A DNA stretch of 46,535 nucleotides from Candidatus Melainabacteria bacterium GWF2_37_15 (GTDB lineage Bacteria; Cyanobacteriota; Vampirovibrionia; Gastranaerophilales; UBA9971): assembly GCA_001784565.1 (NCBI GenBank), contig MFRL01000001.1:1-46535 (forward strand), read 5' to 3'. Numbering within the stretch: the stretch's first letter is position 1; the number at the start of each line of letters is the position of its first letter. The translations under genes and the position numbers were made by a program. Under the pieces are notes generated by a model that did not search any database, was not told where the DNA came from, and saw only the letters and a list, made by a program, of their open reading frames with translations. Below, in pieces: positions 1 to 7,337 of this stretch.

Positions 1-648
1 CCCGCCGAGTATCGTGTAGATTACGCCTTCGTCGCCTTCCAGGTTGAATTTATCCTGAATTCTTCCTTTAGGCATAGAAATAACTTCTTTAATACCTACG
101 GCAACGCTTGCCGGTTCGAGTTCAGGTAATCCCCAGGCTTGTCTTGCGAGCATGGAGTTTACACCGTCAGCAACTATTGTTACTCTTGCGTAAAATTCTT
201 CCTGTGCGGTTTTTACGCCGACTACTTTGCCGTCTTCTATGATTAATTCCGTGACCAGTGTTTCAGGAACTATGAATGCGCCTGCTGCTTCAGCCTGTTC
301 TGCGCACCATCTGTCCCATTTAGCCCTGATGACTGTAAAACTGTTGTAATGGCCTTCCTGTGAGTGTTCGCCGTTTTTGTAGCCAATAACAGTGCCGTCT
401 TTATCACCTAATAAGGCGTATTTATGTTCTACGTTGTATCTTTCTACGGGTGCGGTTTTCCAGAATTCCGGGAATATTTCTGCTACGGGCTGTGCATATA
501 TTGCACCGCCGAACATGTTCTTGCTGCCGGGGAAATCGCCTCTCTCGAGTATCACAACTTCTTTTCCTGCTCTGGCGAGGGTTATCGCTGCAGCTATTCC
601 GGCAGGGCCTGCGCCCACTATGACCGCATCAACTATCTCTCTTTCCAC
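1..648 (-). CDS. FixC-type FAD-dependent oxidoreductase (ETF:quinone oxidoreductase-like), 3' part cut off by window edge
   Basis: The first 216 codons read without a stop on the minus strand. The protein opens with a dinucleotide-binding fold, IVGAGPAGIAAAITLARAG at about residues 10-28, which ends in a Glu-Arg typical of FAD binding (VILERG). The stretch NMFGGAIYAQPV is characteristic of FixC and electron-transfer-flavoprotein dehydrogenases. Family members accept electrons from FixAB/ETF and pass them to quinone through FAD and a FixX-like ferredoxin. I chose the GTG start at 648 because AGGAGA lies at 660-655, six bases upstream, and no ATG fits. The C-terminal half and any fixX gene lie outside the window. 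The geranylgeranyl reductase branch of the same superfamily is the main alternative. Confidence 0.88.
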   Translation of the reverse strand, partial: MEREIVDAVIVGAGPAGIAAAITLARAGKEVVILERGDFPGSKNMFGGAIYAQPVAEIFPEFWKTAPVERYNVEHKYALLGDKDGTVIGYKNGEHSQEGHYNSFTVIRAKWDRWCAEQAEAAGAFIVPETLVTELIIEDGKVVGVKTAQEEFYARVTIVADGVNSMLARQAWGLPELEPASVAVGIKEVISMPKGRIQDKFNLEGDEGVIYTILGG

Positions 649-727
649 TATAATTCTCCTATTTTCCCATACATAATATTTATCAATAAAAATTTATCAT
701 AAAAATGTTATTTGGCATAATCAGCGT

Positions 728-760
728 CAAAAAATTACAGGGTGCGCATTGCGCACCCTG
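728..760 (-). terminator. Intrinsic terminator of the 792-1193 gene
   Basis: A perfect 11-base inverted repeat (CAGGGTGCGCA / TGCGCACCCTG) at 738-760 is followed in the minus direction by TAATTTTTTG. It lies about 30 bases past the stop of the minus-strand gene. Confidence 0.85.
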
Positions 761-791
761 CTACAACTACTGTAACTATAATTGCTACATC

Positions 792-1193
792 TTAAGAAGG
801 TAATTCTTTAAATAGATTGTTTGCATCTTCTTGCTCTTTAGTGCCATCTTCTAGTACGAATTCTATTGATAAATCTCTTGCAGGGCTTTTATGATCTATC
901 TCCACTTTTTCAACATTATTTACTCCCGGCGTAACGGTAAATTTAATATCTGTTAATGAATCAGGTTCTTTCTTACGAAATGTAATAACATCGTTTTTCT
1001 GATCATGACCTTCAAGTCTATAAGATCGGAGGTTAGGCGTATAATAATTTAAAAGTTTAACACCTTCTTTTGAAGTCAACGGAACAGGCTTTTGTGGTAC
1101 GTGTATAGTTTCCATCATAGTCCCGCTTTTAAACGAGGGCGCCTTTTTCATGGCGTTGTTGGCAATATTTGCGCAAGAAATTTTGCTAATCAT
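792..1193 (-). CDS. Small lineage-specific protein with N-terminal PSFKSG motif
   Basis: This 133-residue protein has no family I recognise. It has no signal peptide or membrane segment. The N-terminus carries A-P-S-F-K-S-G at residues 18-24, one of six comparable [PV]-[SA]-F-[KG] motifs in this window. The rest alternates charged and hydrophobic residues in a way that suggests a small beta-rich domain (for example DIKFTVTPGVNNVEKVEIDH). The start is supported by AAGGAG seven bases upstream. It is monocistronic, with a strong terminator after its stop and a T-tract/TTTATA element upstream at 1216-1240. Confidence 0.75.
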   Translation of the reverse strand: MISKISCANIANNAMKKAPSFKSGTMMETIHVPQKPVPLTSKEGVKLLNYYTPNLRSYRLEGHDQKNDVITFRKKEPDSLTDIKFTVTPGVNNVEKVEIDHKSPARDLSIEFVLEDGTKEQEDANNLFKELPS

Positions 1194-1215
1194 AATTTTC
1201 TCCTTAATAACTATG

Positions 1216-1240
1216 TTTTTATAAAACTCGTAAATAAAAG
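1216..1240 (-). promoter_or_regulatory. Candidate promoter: T-tract plus TTTTATA element
   Basis: On the minus strand CTTTTATTTA is followed by CGAG and TTTTATAAAA, 23-47 bases before the start codon at 1193. Similar arrangements precede the genes starting at 3579, 3777, 9602, 33012 and 33179. Found by eye in AT-rich DNA, so tentative. Confidence 0.35.
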
Positions 1241-1304
1241 AGTTGATAGTAAAAATTTAAAATCAAATGTTAAAAATTGTTAAGGTAAATTTTTGGAGAG
1301 TACT

Positions 1305-2669
1305 TCATTCACGGTTATTAAACTCAGGCAAATCGAAGTAAAAAGTAGTTCCCTCATTAATTTTTGTCTTATAATCAATATTCCCGCTCATTTTTTCAAT
1401 AAGGGCCTTGCAAATACTTAAACCTAGCCCTGTTCCACCTTTATGACGAGTATCTGAGGAATCTGCCTGTGTAAATTTTTCAAAAATTTTGTCCCTAAAC
1501 TCTTCCGGAATGCCACAACCATAATCAGTAACGCTGGTCCGTACTAATTCTCCCTCCTTATGAATAAAGATTAATACCTCACTATCAGGTGGAGAAAATT
1601 TAGCTGCGTTTGAAAGCAAATTGGTAATAACTTGTATAAGTCTGTTTTTATCAGCATAAACCTTTGTATTCGGTAATATTTTTTTCAATTTGAATTTAAC
1701 ATTGTATTGTCCAGCATAATGTTTATTTGATTCAATAGCATATTCCACAATTGAAGTTATTTCGATGGGTTCAAAAGCAAAAACCATCTTTCCTGCTTCA
1801 ATTTTTTCAATATCTAAAATATCATTAACTAAATCAACAAGGCGTAAACCATTTTTATACGTAATATCTATTAAACTTTTAACCTGATTTGGGTCAACAA
1901 TGCTGCTGTTAATAAGAAGTCCCAAAGAACCGCATATTGCAGTAAGAGGAGTTCTGAGTTCATGACTTACAGTAGAAACAAACTCGTTTTTCATTTTATC
2001 AATCTTTTTACGTTGAGTAATATCACTTATAATCACAACAAATATAATTTTGGCTTCCAATACTATTCTATTAATGCTTATTTCTATTGGAAAAATAGTT
2101 TTATCCTTTTTCATTCCTGTAAGCTCAAACTTGTTATCAATAACATTAGGAGATATACGGGAATTGTTTTTGTCTTTTAAATAAAAACCATTTGCATTAA
2201 TATACAATTCAGGTAATAGTATACTAATTTTTTTATCAATAATTTTCTGATTCGAATAACAAAACATGTTTTCGCCAATAGAATTAATAGATTCTATAAG
2301 ACCTTTATCATCAGTGGTAATTACACAATCTGTCATATTATCCATAATAGCAGTCATACGTCTTTCATTAATTTCAAGAAGTATATTGCTTGTAATAAAT
2401 TTAGGAGATTCTTCCTCTTTAACAAGTTTGTAAAAATCACATTTTAAACAATTTTTTCGTTTTGTTGCATAAGTTCCTTGAATTGTACCTTCGCATAAAG
2501 TGCCCGCTACAATCCAGCAGGCTCTCCCTGCATTTTTTCCGCAATGAATGCCGTTGAGTTTTTTTTCAATGGCAGCAGGACATACTCCCAATTCAGCAGC
2601 ATTGATGCCGCCAGGCTCTCTGCCGCATTTATTGTATTCCCAACAATTTAGTTTTGAAATGTTTTCCAT
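1305..2669 (-). CDS. Sensor histidine kinase with N-terminal Cys/Trp-rich (two-CW type) domain and PAS domain
   Basis: A 454-residue two-component sensor kinase without membrane segments, so probably cytoplasmic. Residues 1-85 hold eight cysteines (C9, C15, C30, C43, C51, C59, C74, C77) in an arrangement including NCWEYNKCGREPGG and RACWIVAGTLC. It resembles the two-CW domain known from some signalling proteins and could bind metal or an Fe-S cluster. A PAS domain follows at about 100-220. The HisKA motif VSHELRTPL has the phospho-acceptor at H236. The ATPase domain shows the N box (LLSNAAKF), G1 (DYGCGIP), F box and G2 (GGTGLGLSI). No response regulator is adjacent. No clear ribosome-binding site precedes the ATG. 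Confidence 0.93.
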   Translation of the reverse strand: MENISKLNCWEYNKCGREPGGINAAELGVCPAAIEKKLNGIHCGKNAGRACWIVAGTLCEGTIQGTYATKRKNCLKCDFYKLVKEEESPKFITSNILLEINERRMTAIMDNMTDCVITTDDKGLIESINSIGENMFCYSNQKIIDKKISILLPELYINANGFYLKDKNNSRISPNVIDNKFELTGMKKDKTIFPIEISINRIVLEAKIIFVVIISDITQRKKIDKMKNEFVSTVSHELRTPLTAICGSLGLLINSSIVDPNQVKSLIDITYKNGLRLVDLVNDILDIEKIEAGKMVFAFEPIEITSIVEYAIESNKHYAGQYNVKFKLKKILPNTKVYADKNRLIQVITNLLSNAAKFSPPDSEVLIFIHKEGELVRTSVTDYGCGIPEEFRDKIFEKFTQADSSDTRHKGGTGLGLSICKALIEKMSGNIDYKTKINEGTTFYFDLPEFNNRE

Positions 2670-2745
2670 TGTTTATTTTAGGTTAGGTGAAATCCTATTT
2701 ATAATTTTAAAATTTATTGTACCATAAATTTCGGGCACATCCTCA

Positions 2746-3579
2746 CTACTGTTTTTCAAAAATATAACTTTTTCTAAACAATTGTTTAATAGGCTTAAAG
2801 CCTTTATTTTCAAGTAAAATATCAACTCGATGAGACAACTCACTATCCCTGTGATGATTTTCAGTTTCGCCAATAACCACTAAACTCCCTTTTTTTAAGT
2901 TTGATGATAAGTTATCAGCTAGTTTTTCTATATTAGAATCACCTAATGTATACCAGGCATTTCTAAACATAACCACACAGGGCTTTTCAAACTCTTTTTT
3001 AGTATCTTTTAATATATTCCCCTGCTTAAATTCAATTTTTTCTGTTAATTCTTTAGCGACTTTATAATAACTAATTGTCATAGGATTGTCTTCACAATCA
3101 TATTTTACAGGCTTTCTAGTATCATCTTCTGTGAAATAATCTTCAAAACGCTTATGTTTAATATTGTCATTAAAGCTGTGTCTATCAGGCCATCTGCCTG
3201 TTTCATCAATTCCTAACAAGCCGGAATTAGCCAGATCAATATTTTCTTTATTCAAATCAATAGATTCTATCGAAAATTTTTCTGCCTCTATATCGCCGAA
3301 TTTATCTATAAGTTTCATTGCCAGGGAATACGCCTCTGAACCATCTGATCCGGCATAACAATATATTTTTGTTCCTTCCGGGAAATGCTTTTTTATAGTT
3401 TTTGTAAGGAAATTCCAGTTTATATCATCTCTAAAAAGCTTTGTTTGCGGATTTAATTCGGATTCTGTTTCAGGATTAATAACGCTAATCCGTGGTACAG
3501 TTGTGCCAAAACTTACCCTTGTCGGTTGTTTTCTGTATAAAGGCTGAGTATAAGGATTATAGTTTCCTGATATTTGCAT
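2746..3579 (-). CDS. CheR-like SAM-dependent methyltransferase with N-terminal VSFG motif
   Basis: The 277-residue product has CheR hallmarks: TKLFRDD (46-52) corresponds to the family's T-x-F-F-R segment, IYCYAGSDGSEAYSLAM (72-88) to the SAM-binding glycine motif, and IDLNKENIDLANSGL (107-121) to the ribose-binding acidic motif. MFRNAWYTL stands where CheR has its FCRNV-type motif. The usual N-terminal helical CheR domain is replaced by about 45 residues containing R-V-S-F-G (21-25), and no chemotaxis genes are nearby. The substrate is therefore unlikely to be a chemoreceptor; a divergent role is inferred. A promoter-like element lies at 3611-3642. Confidence 0.75.
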   Translation of the reverse strand: MQISGNYNPYTQPLYRKQPTRVSFGTTVPRISVINPETESELNPQTKLFRDDINWNFLTKTIKKHFPEGTKIYCYAGSDGSEAYSLAMKLIDKFGDIEAEKFSIESIDLNKENIDLANSGLLGIDETGRWPDRHSFNDNIKHKRFEDYFTEDDTRKPVKYDCEDNPMTISYYKVAKELTEKIEFKQGNILKDTKKEFEKPCVVMFRNAWYTLGDSNIEKLADNLSSNLKKGSLVVIGETENHHRDSELSHRVDILLENKGFKPIKQLFRKSYIFEKQ

Positions 3580-3610
3580 GATAGTTTTTCTGTTATTAAT
3601 AACTAATTAT

Positions 3611-3642
3611 CTAAAAACAGAACAATTAAAAAATTGCTTTTA
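3611..3642 (-). promoter_or_regulatory. Candidate promoter/operator: GCAATTTTTT...TTGTTCTG...TTTTTAGA
   Basis: Upstream of the CheR-like gene the minus strand reads GCAATTTTTT, then TTGTTCTG, then TTTTTAGATAATTAG. The plus-strand region before the gene at 33179 has almost the same succession: GCAATTTTTTT, TTGTTCTG, TTTTATACTATTAG. The match extends over about 40 bases at a similar distance from the start codon, beyond what AT-richness alone would suggest. Whether it is a promoter or an operator cannot be decided by eye. Confidence 0.4.
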
Positions 3643-3724
3643 AGAAATATTAAAACCAATTTTTTCATATCAGAAGCGATTTTTTAGGATATTATAAAAT
3701 TTTTTATCATCTTTTTTATTAACA

Positions 3725-3746
3725 AATTTTTTTAGGGGATTTTATA
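3725..3746 (+). promoter_or_regulatory. Candidate promoter: AATTTTTTT plus TTTTATA element
   Basis: AATTTTTTTAGGGG is followed by ATTTTATAC, ending 31 bases before the ATG at 3777. The minus-strand region before the gene starting at 9602 is very similar (TTTAGGGG followed by TTTTATATA). Confidence 0.35.
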
Positions 3747-3776
3747 CGTTGTAAGTAAATATAAAGGTAAAGAATT

Positions 3777-4109
3777 ATGATTAAAAGTATTTCTCCTGCA
3801 TTTAAAGCAAGTTATATTCCTGAATACCCGAATGCACAACAGGCAGGAACGCATAAAAAAGCAATTTTAGCCAGAGCCGCTGAACTTGGTGAAAACGTAA
3901 CAGTAAAAACAGTAAATGTTATTGAAACAAAAAATCCTCAATGGTCTCCACTAGATTTAAGAATTGTAACAGAAGCTCCAAGGGAAAAGAATGATAATAC
4001 TGCCAGTAATGAAAAAGAAGGGTTACATAGTGATCAAATAAGTAAGATATTTGAAGCTTTTGATAGAAAATCATTCCTAACTAATACCATTAATTTAAAT
4101 GTAAATTAA
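3777..4109 (+). CDS. Small lineage-specific protein with N-terminal PAFKAS motif
   Basis: A 110-residue protein of unknown function. P-A-F-K at residues 7-10 matches the short N-terminal motif seen in several genes here. The sequence is hydrophilic with no signal peptide or membrane segment; the last third (SDQISKIFEAFDRKSF) should be helical. A T-tract/TTTTATA element precedes it and a 12-bp-stem terminator follows at 4129-4168, so it is a single-gene unit. The ribosome-binding site is weak. Confidence 0.65.
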   Translation: MIKSISPAFKASYIPEYPNAQQAGTHKKAILARAAELGENVTVKTVNVIETKNPQWSPLDLRIVTEAPREKNDNTASNEKEGLHSDQISKIFEAFDRKSFLTNTINLNVN

Positions 4110-4128
4110 ATTGAATTTTTAGATAGCC

Positions 4129-4168
4129 AACTTGTAGGGTATCATTAGGCACCCTACAAGTTTCTTAT
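4129..4168 (+). terminator. Intrinsic terminator of the 3777-4109 gene
   Basis: Arms AACTTGTAGGGT (4129-4140) and ACCCTACAAGTT (4151-4162) pair perfectly around a 10-base loop and are followed by a T-rich stretch (TTTCTTATTT). Confidence 0.8.
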
Positions 4169-4224
4169 TTACCTGCGGGTTTGTTTGATATAATTTTTTT
4201 ATTGATAGAAAGAGGAGGGAAGAA

Positions 4225-4485
4225 ATGACAAAGACTACAATTCTTGGAGTTTTATTAAGAAAAAGAACCGTTACATCGCCTGAATTCCAGGCAATTATTT
4301 CGAGGCATGGATGCAATATTAAAACAAGAATCGGAATTCATAACGCTTCAAATAACGTTTGCTCGCCGGATGGCGTAATTCTCCTTGATGTAATCGGAGA
4401 AGAAACCGACATACAGGCTCTGGAAAACGACCTTAGAGCTGTTGACGGCGCAGAAGTGCAGAAAATGGTGTTTAAATTCGAATAA
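4225..4485 (+). CDS. TM1266-family (iron-only hydrogenase system regulator type) small ACT-like protein
   Basis: The 86-residue protein fits the TM1266/putative iron-only hydrogenase system regulator family: an N-terminal V-L-L-R-K-R segment, then EFQAIISRHGCNIKTRIG and a C-terminal alpha/beta unit (VILLDVIGEETDIQALENDL) as in NikR-C/ACT-like folds. Family members often sit beside [FeFe]-hydrogenase maturation genes, but none is visible here. AGGAGGG precedes the ATG. Its stop overlaps the start of preA by one base (TAATG), implying translational coupling and possibly a shared role in redox or pyrimidine metabolism. Confidence 0.85.
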   Translation: MTKTTILGVLLRKRTVTSPEFQAIISRHGCNIKTRIGIHNASNNVCSPDGVILLDVIGEETDIQALENDLRAVDGAEVQKMVFKFE

Positions 4486-5612
4486 TGAATAGGGATCCTT
4501 TCATATTAGCATCCGGCCCGCCAACCCGAAATGCGGAAATGATATCAAGAGCGTTTGATATCGGGTGGAATGGCGCTGTTACCAAGACTATATGCCTTAA
4601 CCACGAAGATATGGTTGAGGTTGCGCCAAGAATTCACAGGGTTAATAATGGTTTAAAGAACATTGAGCTGATTAGCCCCCGCTCGGTAGAGGAATGGGTC
4701 GAGGATGTAAGATTTTTAAAGAGTAAATATCCTGAAAAAACCGTTATAGCAAGTATTTCAGCAGAGGCAGGTAATATTGCAGCCTGGCAAAAACTTGCAC
4801 TGATGATGCAGGATGCCGGAAGTGACGCATTGGAGCTTAATTTTAGCTGTCCGCATGGTTTGCCGGAAAAAAACATGGGCAACACTTGCTCGGATATCCC
4901 TGAAGCAGCAGGCCTAATAACAAAATCAGTTAAACAAGTAAGTAAAATTCCTGTATGGGTTAAATTATCTCCAAACGTAACCAGTATAAGCTACCTTGCT
5001 CAAGTATGTGTAGGTAACGGAGCTGACTGCATAACAGCAATAAACACTGTTAAGGGGTTTGCCGGTGTTGATATTGAGACAGGCAAGCCAATTTTGTCCA
5101 CCTACGGCGGAATTTCAGGACAAACAATAAAACCGATTGCTTTAAAAGCGGTGTCTGAAATTGCCTCATTAGTAAAATGTCCAGTATCTGCAGCTGGAGG
5201 TATAAGTACCTGGCAGGACGCTGTGGAATTCATCCTGCTTGGCGCATCAACAGTACAGATTTGTACAGAAGTAATGCTCAGCGGTTATGAAATTATACAT
5301 AATCTCAGTCAGGGCCTTGCTGATTACCTTGGAATGAATACTCTCGATAATATTCGAGGAACATCGCTTAAGTATGTGACGTCTTTTTATAAACTGGATA
5401 ATACCTACAAGGTAATTTCAGAGATAGATTTCGAAACCTGTACAAAATGTGAAAAGTGCTATATTTCTTGTCGGGATGCCGGATATCAGGCTATAGACAT
5501 ATGTTATAAAATTGATAAGGAAAAATGTACAGGCTGCGGATTGTGCAGCGCAGTATGCCCTGCGGAGTGCATAAAAGTAACTCCTGTCATTCTGAGGAGG
5601 GCGAACAAATAA
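4485..5612 (+). CDS. preA: NAD-dependent dihydropyrimidine dehydrogenase subunit PreA (dihydroorotate dehydrogenase-like, 2[4Fe-4S])
   Basis: At 375 residues this matches PreA, the FMN subunit that reduces uracil or thymine together with the NADH-oxidising subunit PreT. The N-terminal DHOD-type barrel contains ILASGPPTRN, GAVTKTICL and the active-site segment ELNFSCPHGLPEKNMG; AAGGISTWQDAVEFILLGAS is the FMN phosphate-binding end of the barrel. The C-terminus carries two ferredoxin motifs, CTKCEKCYISC and CTGCGLCSAVCPAEC. PreT is not in the window. The final codons (about TPVILRRANK) lie inside a repeat element that begins at 5584, so the original C-terminus may have been replaced. Confidence 0.92.
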   Translation: MNRDPFILASGPPTRNAEMISRAFDIGWNGAVTKTICLNHEDMVEVAPRIHRVNNGLKNIELISPRSVEEWVEDVRFLKSKYPEKTVIASISAEAGNIAAWQKLALMMQDAGSDALELNFSCPHGLPEKNMGNTCSDIPEAAGLITKSVKQVSKIPVWVKLSPNVTSISYLAQVCVGNGADCITAINTVKGFAGVDIETGKPILSTYGGISGQTIKPIALKAVSEIASLVKCPVSAAGGISTWQDAVEFILLGASTVQICTEVMLSGYEIIHNLSQGLADYLGMNTLDNIRGTSLKYVTSFYKLDNTYKVISEIDFETCTKCEKCYISCRDAGYQAIDICYKIDKEKCTGCGLCSAVCPAECIKVTPVILRRANK

Positions 5613-5745
5613 TTAGGAAGGATACAAAATAATTAGTTCTCGCCCGACGTGAGAATCTATCTAAGTGGGCCAAAGGCCCACAGTTTACATGCCACGTTGG
5701 ATAGATTGCCACGTCGTTCGCTGCGCTCACTCCTCGCAATGACAG
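5584..5745. repeat. 162-bp palindromic, MITE-like repeat with 16-bp terminal inverted repeats
   Basis: The left end CTGTCATTCTGAGGAG and the reverse complement of the right end, CTGTCATTGCGAGGAG, match at 14 of 16 positions. Internally there is a perfect hairpin (GTGGGCC AAA GGCCCAC) and further paired segments. The left end overlaps the last nine codons and stop of preA. Related GTCATT-ended palindromes occur at 6475, 16179, 19797 and 41281. Confidence 0.75.
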
Positions 5746-5810
5746 ACGTAATATTTACTTTTAACGATTGTTAGTGTAAATTTAATATAGATAAAAATAC
5801 AAAAAAGCAG

Positions 5811-5893
5811 GCCGAAGTGGTGAAATTGGTAGACACGCATGGTTCAGGGCCATGTGGGCATAGCCTGTGTGGGTTCGAGTCCCGTCTTCGGCA
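5811..5893 (+). tRNA. tRNA-Leu (anticodon CAG)
   Basis: An 83-nt class II tRNA. The acceptor arms GCCGAAG and CTTCGGC pair fully, the anticodon stem CATGG/CCATG encloses the loop TTCAGGG giving anticodon CAG, the long variable arm (GGGC/GCCT) is typical of leucine, and the T loop is TTCGAGT. The discriminator is A and CCA is not encoded. Confidence 0.97.
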
Positions 5894-5921
5894 AATACAA
5901 CCAGTAGTAAGTAGTTAACAT

Positions 5922-5936
5922 AGGAGAAAAGCCATT
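5922..5936 (+). promoter_or_regulatory. Ribosome-binding site and AUU initiation codon of infC
   Basis: AGGAG at 5922-5926 lies seven bases before ATT at 5934-5936. The ATG at 5970 has no Shine-Dalgarno sequence. AUU initiation of infC is known in Escherichia coli, where IF3 discriminates against it and so represses its own synthesis. Confidence 0.75.
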
Positions 5937-6467
5937 AGTAACGCAAAATTTTCAGGCCACGGGCCAATAATGAATGAAAAAATAAGATCAAGAGAAGTTC
6001 GTCTTATTGATGATGAGGGAAAAAACTGGGGAGTTATACAGACCCGTGAAGCGTTGGAAATGGCTTATAGTAAAGACCTTGATTTAGTCGTGGTCAGTCC
6101 GGATCAGGAACCGCCTGTTGCGAAAATTCTTGATTACGGCAAATACAAGTTTGAAGTTGAAAAAAGAGCCAGAGAAGCTAAGAAAAAACAGCATGCCCCT
6201 GAAGTAAAAGAAATCAAAATGCGCTATAAAATTGACGTGCATGACTATCAGGTAAAGCTTAAAAACATTAAAAAATTCCTTCATGAAGGAAACAAAGTAA
6301 AAATATTAGTTATGCTTAGAGGAAGGGAAATCCAGCATACTAATCTGGCTTTTGACCTGATAAAAAGAATCTATGCTGATCTTGAAGGCGAAAATTTCAT
6401 TGAGGAGAAAAGAGCCTCTATGGAAGGCAAGAACGCAATTATGATACTTGCACCGGCAGGGTCATAA
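5934..6467 (+). CDS. infC: Translation initiation factor IF-3
   Basis: IF3 binds the 30S subunit and proofreads start-codon selection. From the AUU at 5934 the protein has 177 residues, close to the usual length; starting at ATG 5970 would give 165 and cut into the conserved N-terminal region. The sequence shows NEKIRSREVRLIDDEG, the linker DYGKYKFEVEKRAREAKKKQ and the C-terminal domain with EIKMRYKIDVHDYQVKLKN. The frame between 5934 and 5970 is open and reads (M)SNAKFSGHGPI before MNEKIR, plausible for IF3. It follows tRNA-Leu and precedes a long inverted repeat. The ribosomal protein genes rpmI and rplT, often next to infC, are not downstream. Confidence 0.97.
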   Translation: MSNAKFSGHGPIMNEKIRSREVRLIDDEGKNWGVIQTREALEMAYSKDLDLVVVSPDQEPPVAKILDYGKYKFEVEKRAREAKKKQHAPEVKEIKMRYKIDVHDYQVKLKNIKKFLHEGNKVKILVMLRGREIQHTNLAFDLIKRIYADLEGENFIEEKRASMEGKNAIMILAPAGS

Positions 6468-6474
6468 GGTAATT

Positions 6475-6579
6475 GTCATTGCGAGCCTGGAAGTTGGGAT
6501 ATATATGGATAATTAGCTTGCGAAGCAATCTTCCAAGCCCTTTATAAGCGTTTATTCCAACTTCCAGGCTCGCAATGAC
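6475..6579. repeat. 105-bp palindromic repeat with 23-bp perfect inverted ends
   Basis: Positions 6475-6497 and 6557-6579 are exact reverse complements over 23 bases, beginning GTCATTGCGAGCCTGG, with a 59-base centre. It starts eight bases after the infC stop codon and may act as a transcript end or mRNA-stabilising structure. Same family as the repeat at 5584. Confidence 0.8.
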
Positions 6580-6635
6580 TGTTTCAAACATATTTTTATT
6601 GAGTTTTACACAATTAAAGGAAAAATCATTTATTA

Positions 6636-7250
6636 ATGTGGATAATTGAACAACTAGGCATAATTGAATACCAACAAGCTTTTTCTTACCAGGAACATCT
6701 TGTAAAACTTAAACAGGAAGGCGAAAAAAGAAATTTTTTCCTGCTGCTACAGCATTATCCTGTATTTACAAGAGGCAAAGGAGCTAAACTGGATAATATT
6801 CTTGACAAAAACGTTCCTGTGCATGTCATAAATCGTGGCGGTGACCTCACTTATCACGAGCCCGGCCAGCTTGTCGGATATATAATAATGGATTTGAGAA
6901 GTGAAAAACTGGATATACGCAAATTTATTACAAAAATAGAAAATCTAATAGTTAATACACTTCAAAAATTAAATATTCCTGCATACCGTGACCCTGACAT
7001 CGTGGGCGTATGGCTTGAGGGCAAAAAGATAGCTTCTATCGGTATAGCAATTCGCAAAGGCATAACAATGCACGGTTTTGCGCTTAATATAAACAATGAA
7101 TTGGCAGGATTTAAGAAAATCAATCCATGCGGCCTTAATGCGGAAGTTATGTCCTCCCTACAAAAAGTAATGGGGCAGGATATTTCTTTCGATACCGTAC
7201 AGGAAGCCATTATACAAGAATTCAATAACTTATTTACTGGACAAATTTAA
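6636..7250 (+). CDS. lipB: Octanoyl-[acyl carrier protein]:protein N-octanoyltransferase LipB
   Basis: LipB transfers octanoate from acyl carrier protein to the lipoyl domains of 2-oxoacid dehydrogenases and GcvH, the first step of de novo lipoylation. The 204-residue protein has RGGDLTYHEPGQ (67-78), the lysine of GKKIASIG (K131) and the catalytic cysteine in NPCGL (C165). AAAGGAA lies about 12 bases before the ATG. No lipA is visible nearby. Confidence 0.95.
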   Translation: MWIIEQLGIIEYQQAFSYQEHLVKLKQEGEKRNFFLLLQHYPVFTRGKGAKLDNILDKNVPVHVINRGGDLTYHEPGQLVGYIIMDLRSEKLDIRKFITKIENLIVNTLQKLNIPAYRDPDIVGVWLEGKKIASIGIAIRKGITMHGFALNINNELAGFKKINPCGLNAEVMSSLQKVMGQDISFDTVQEAIIQEFNNLFTGQI

Positions 7251-7337
7251 TAAAAACTTAAGGTTTTAGCTAACAATCCACCGAATTAAAAATTTTTTAT
7301 ATCTTTATAATATGTTTTTCAAGGGATGTGGATATTT

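Noticed and set aside
392-702. Plus-strand open frames over the start of the window
   Set aside because: They lie opposite the FixC-like gene, whose minus-strand reading gives clear flavoprotein motifs; the plus-strand translations have no recognisable features.
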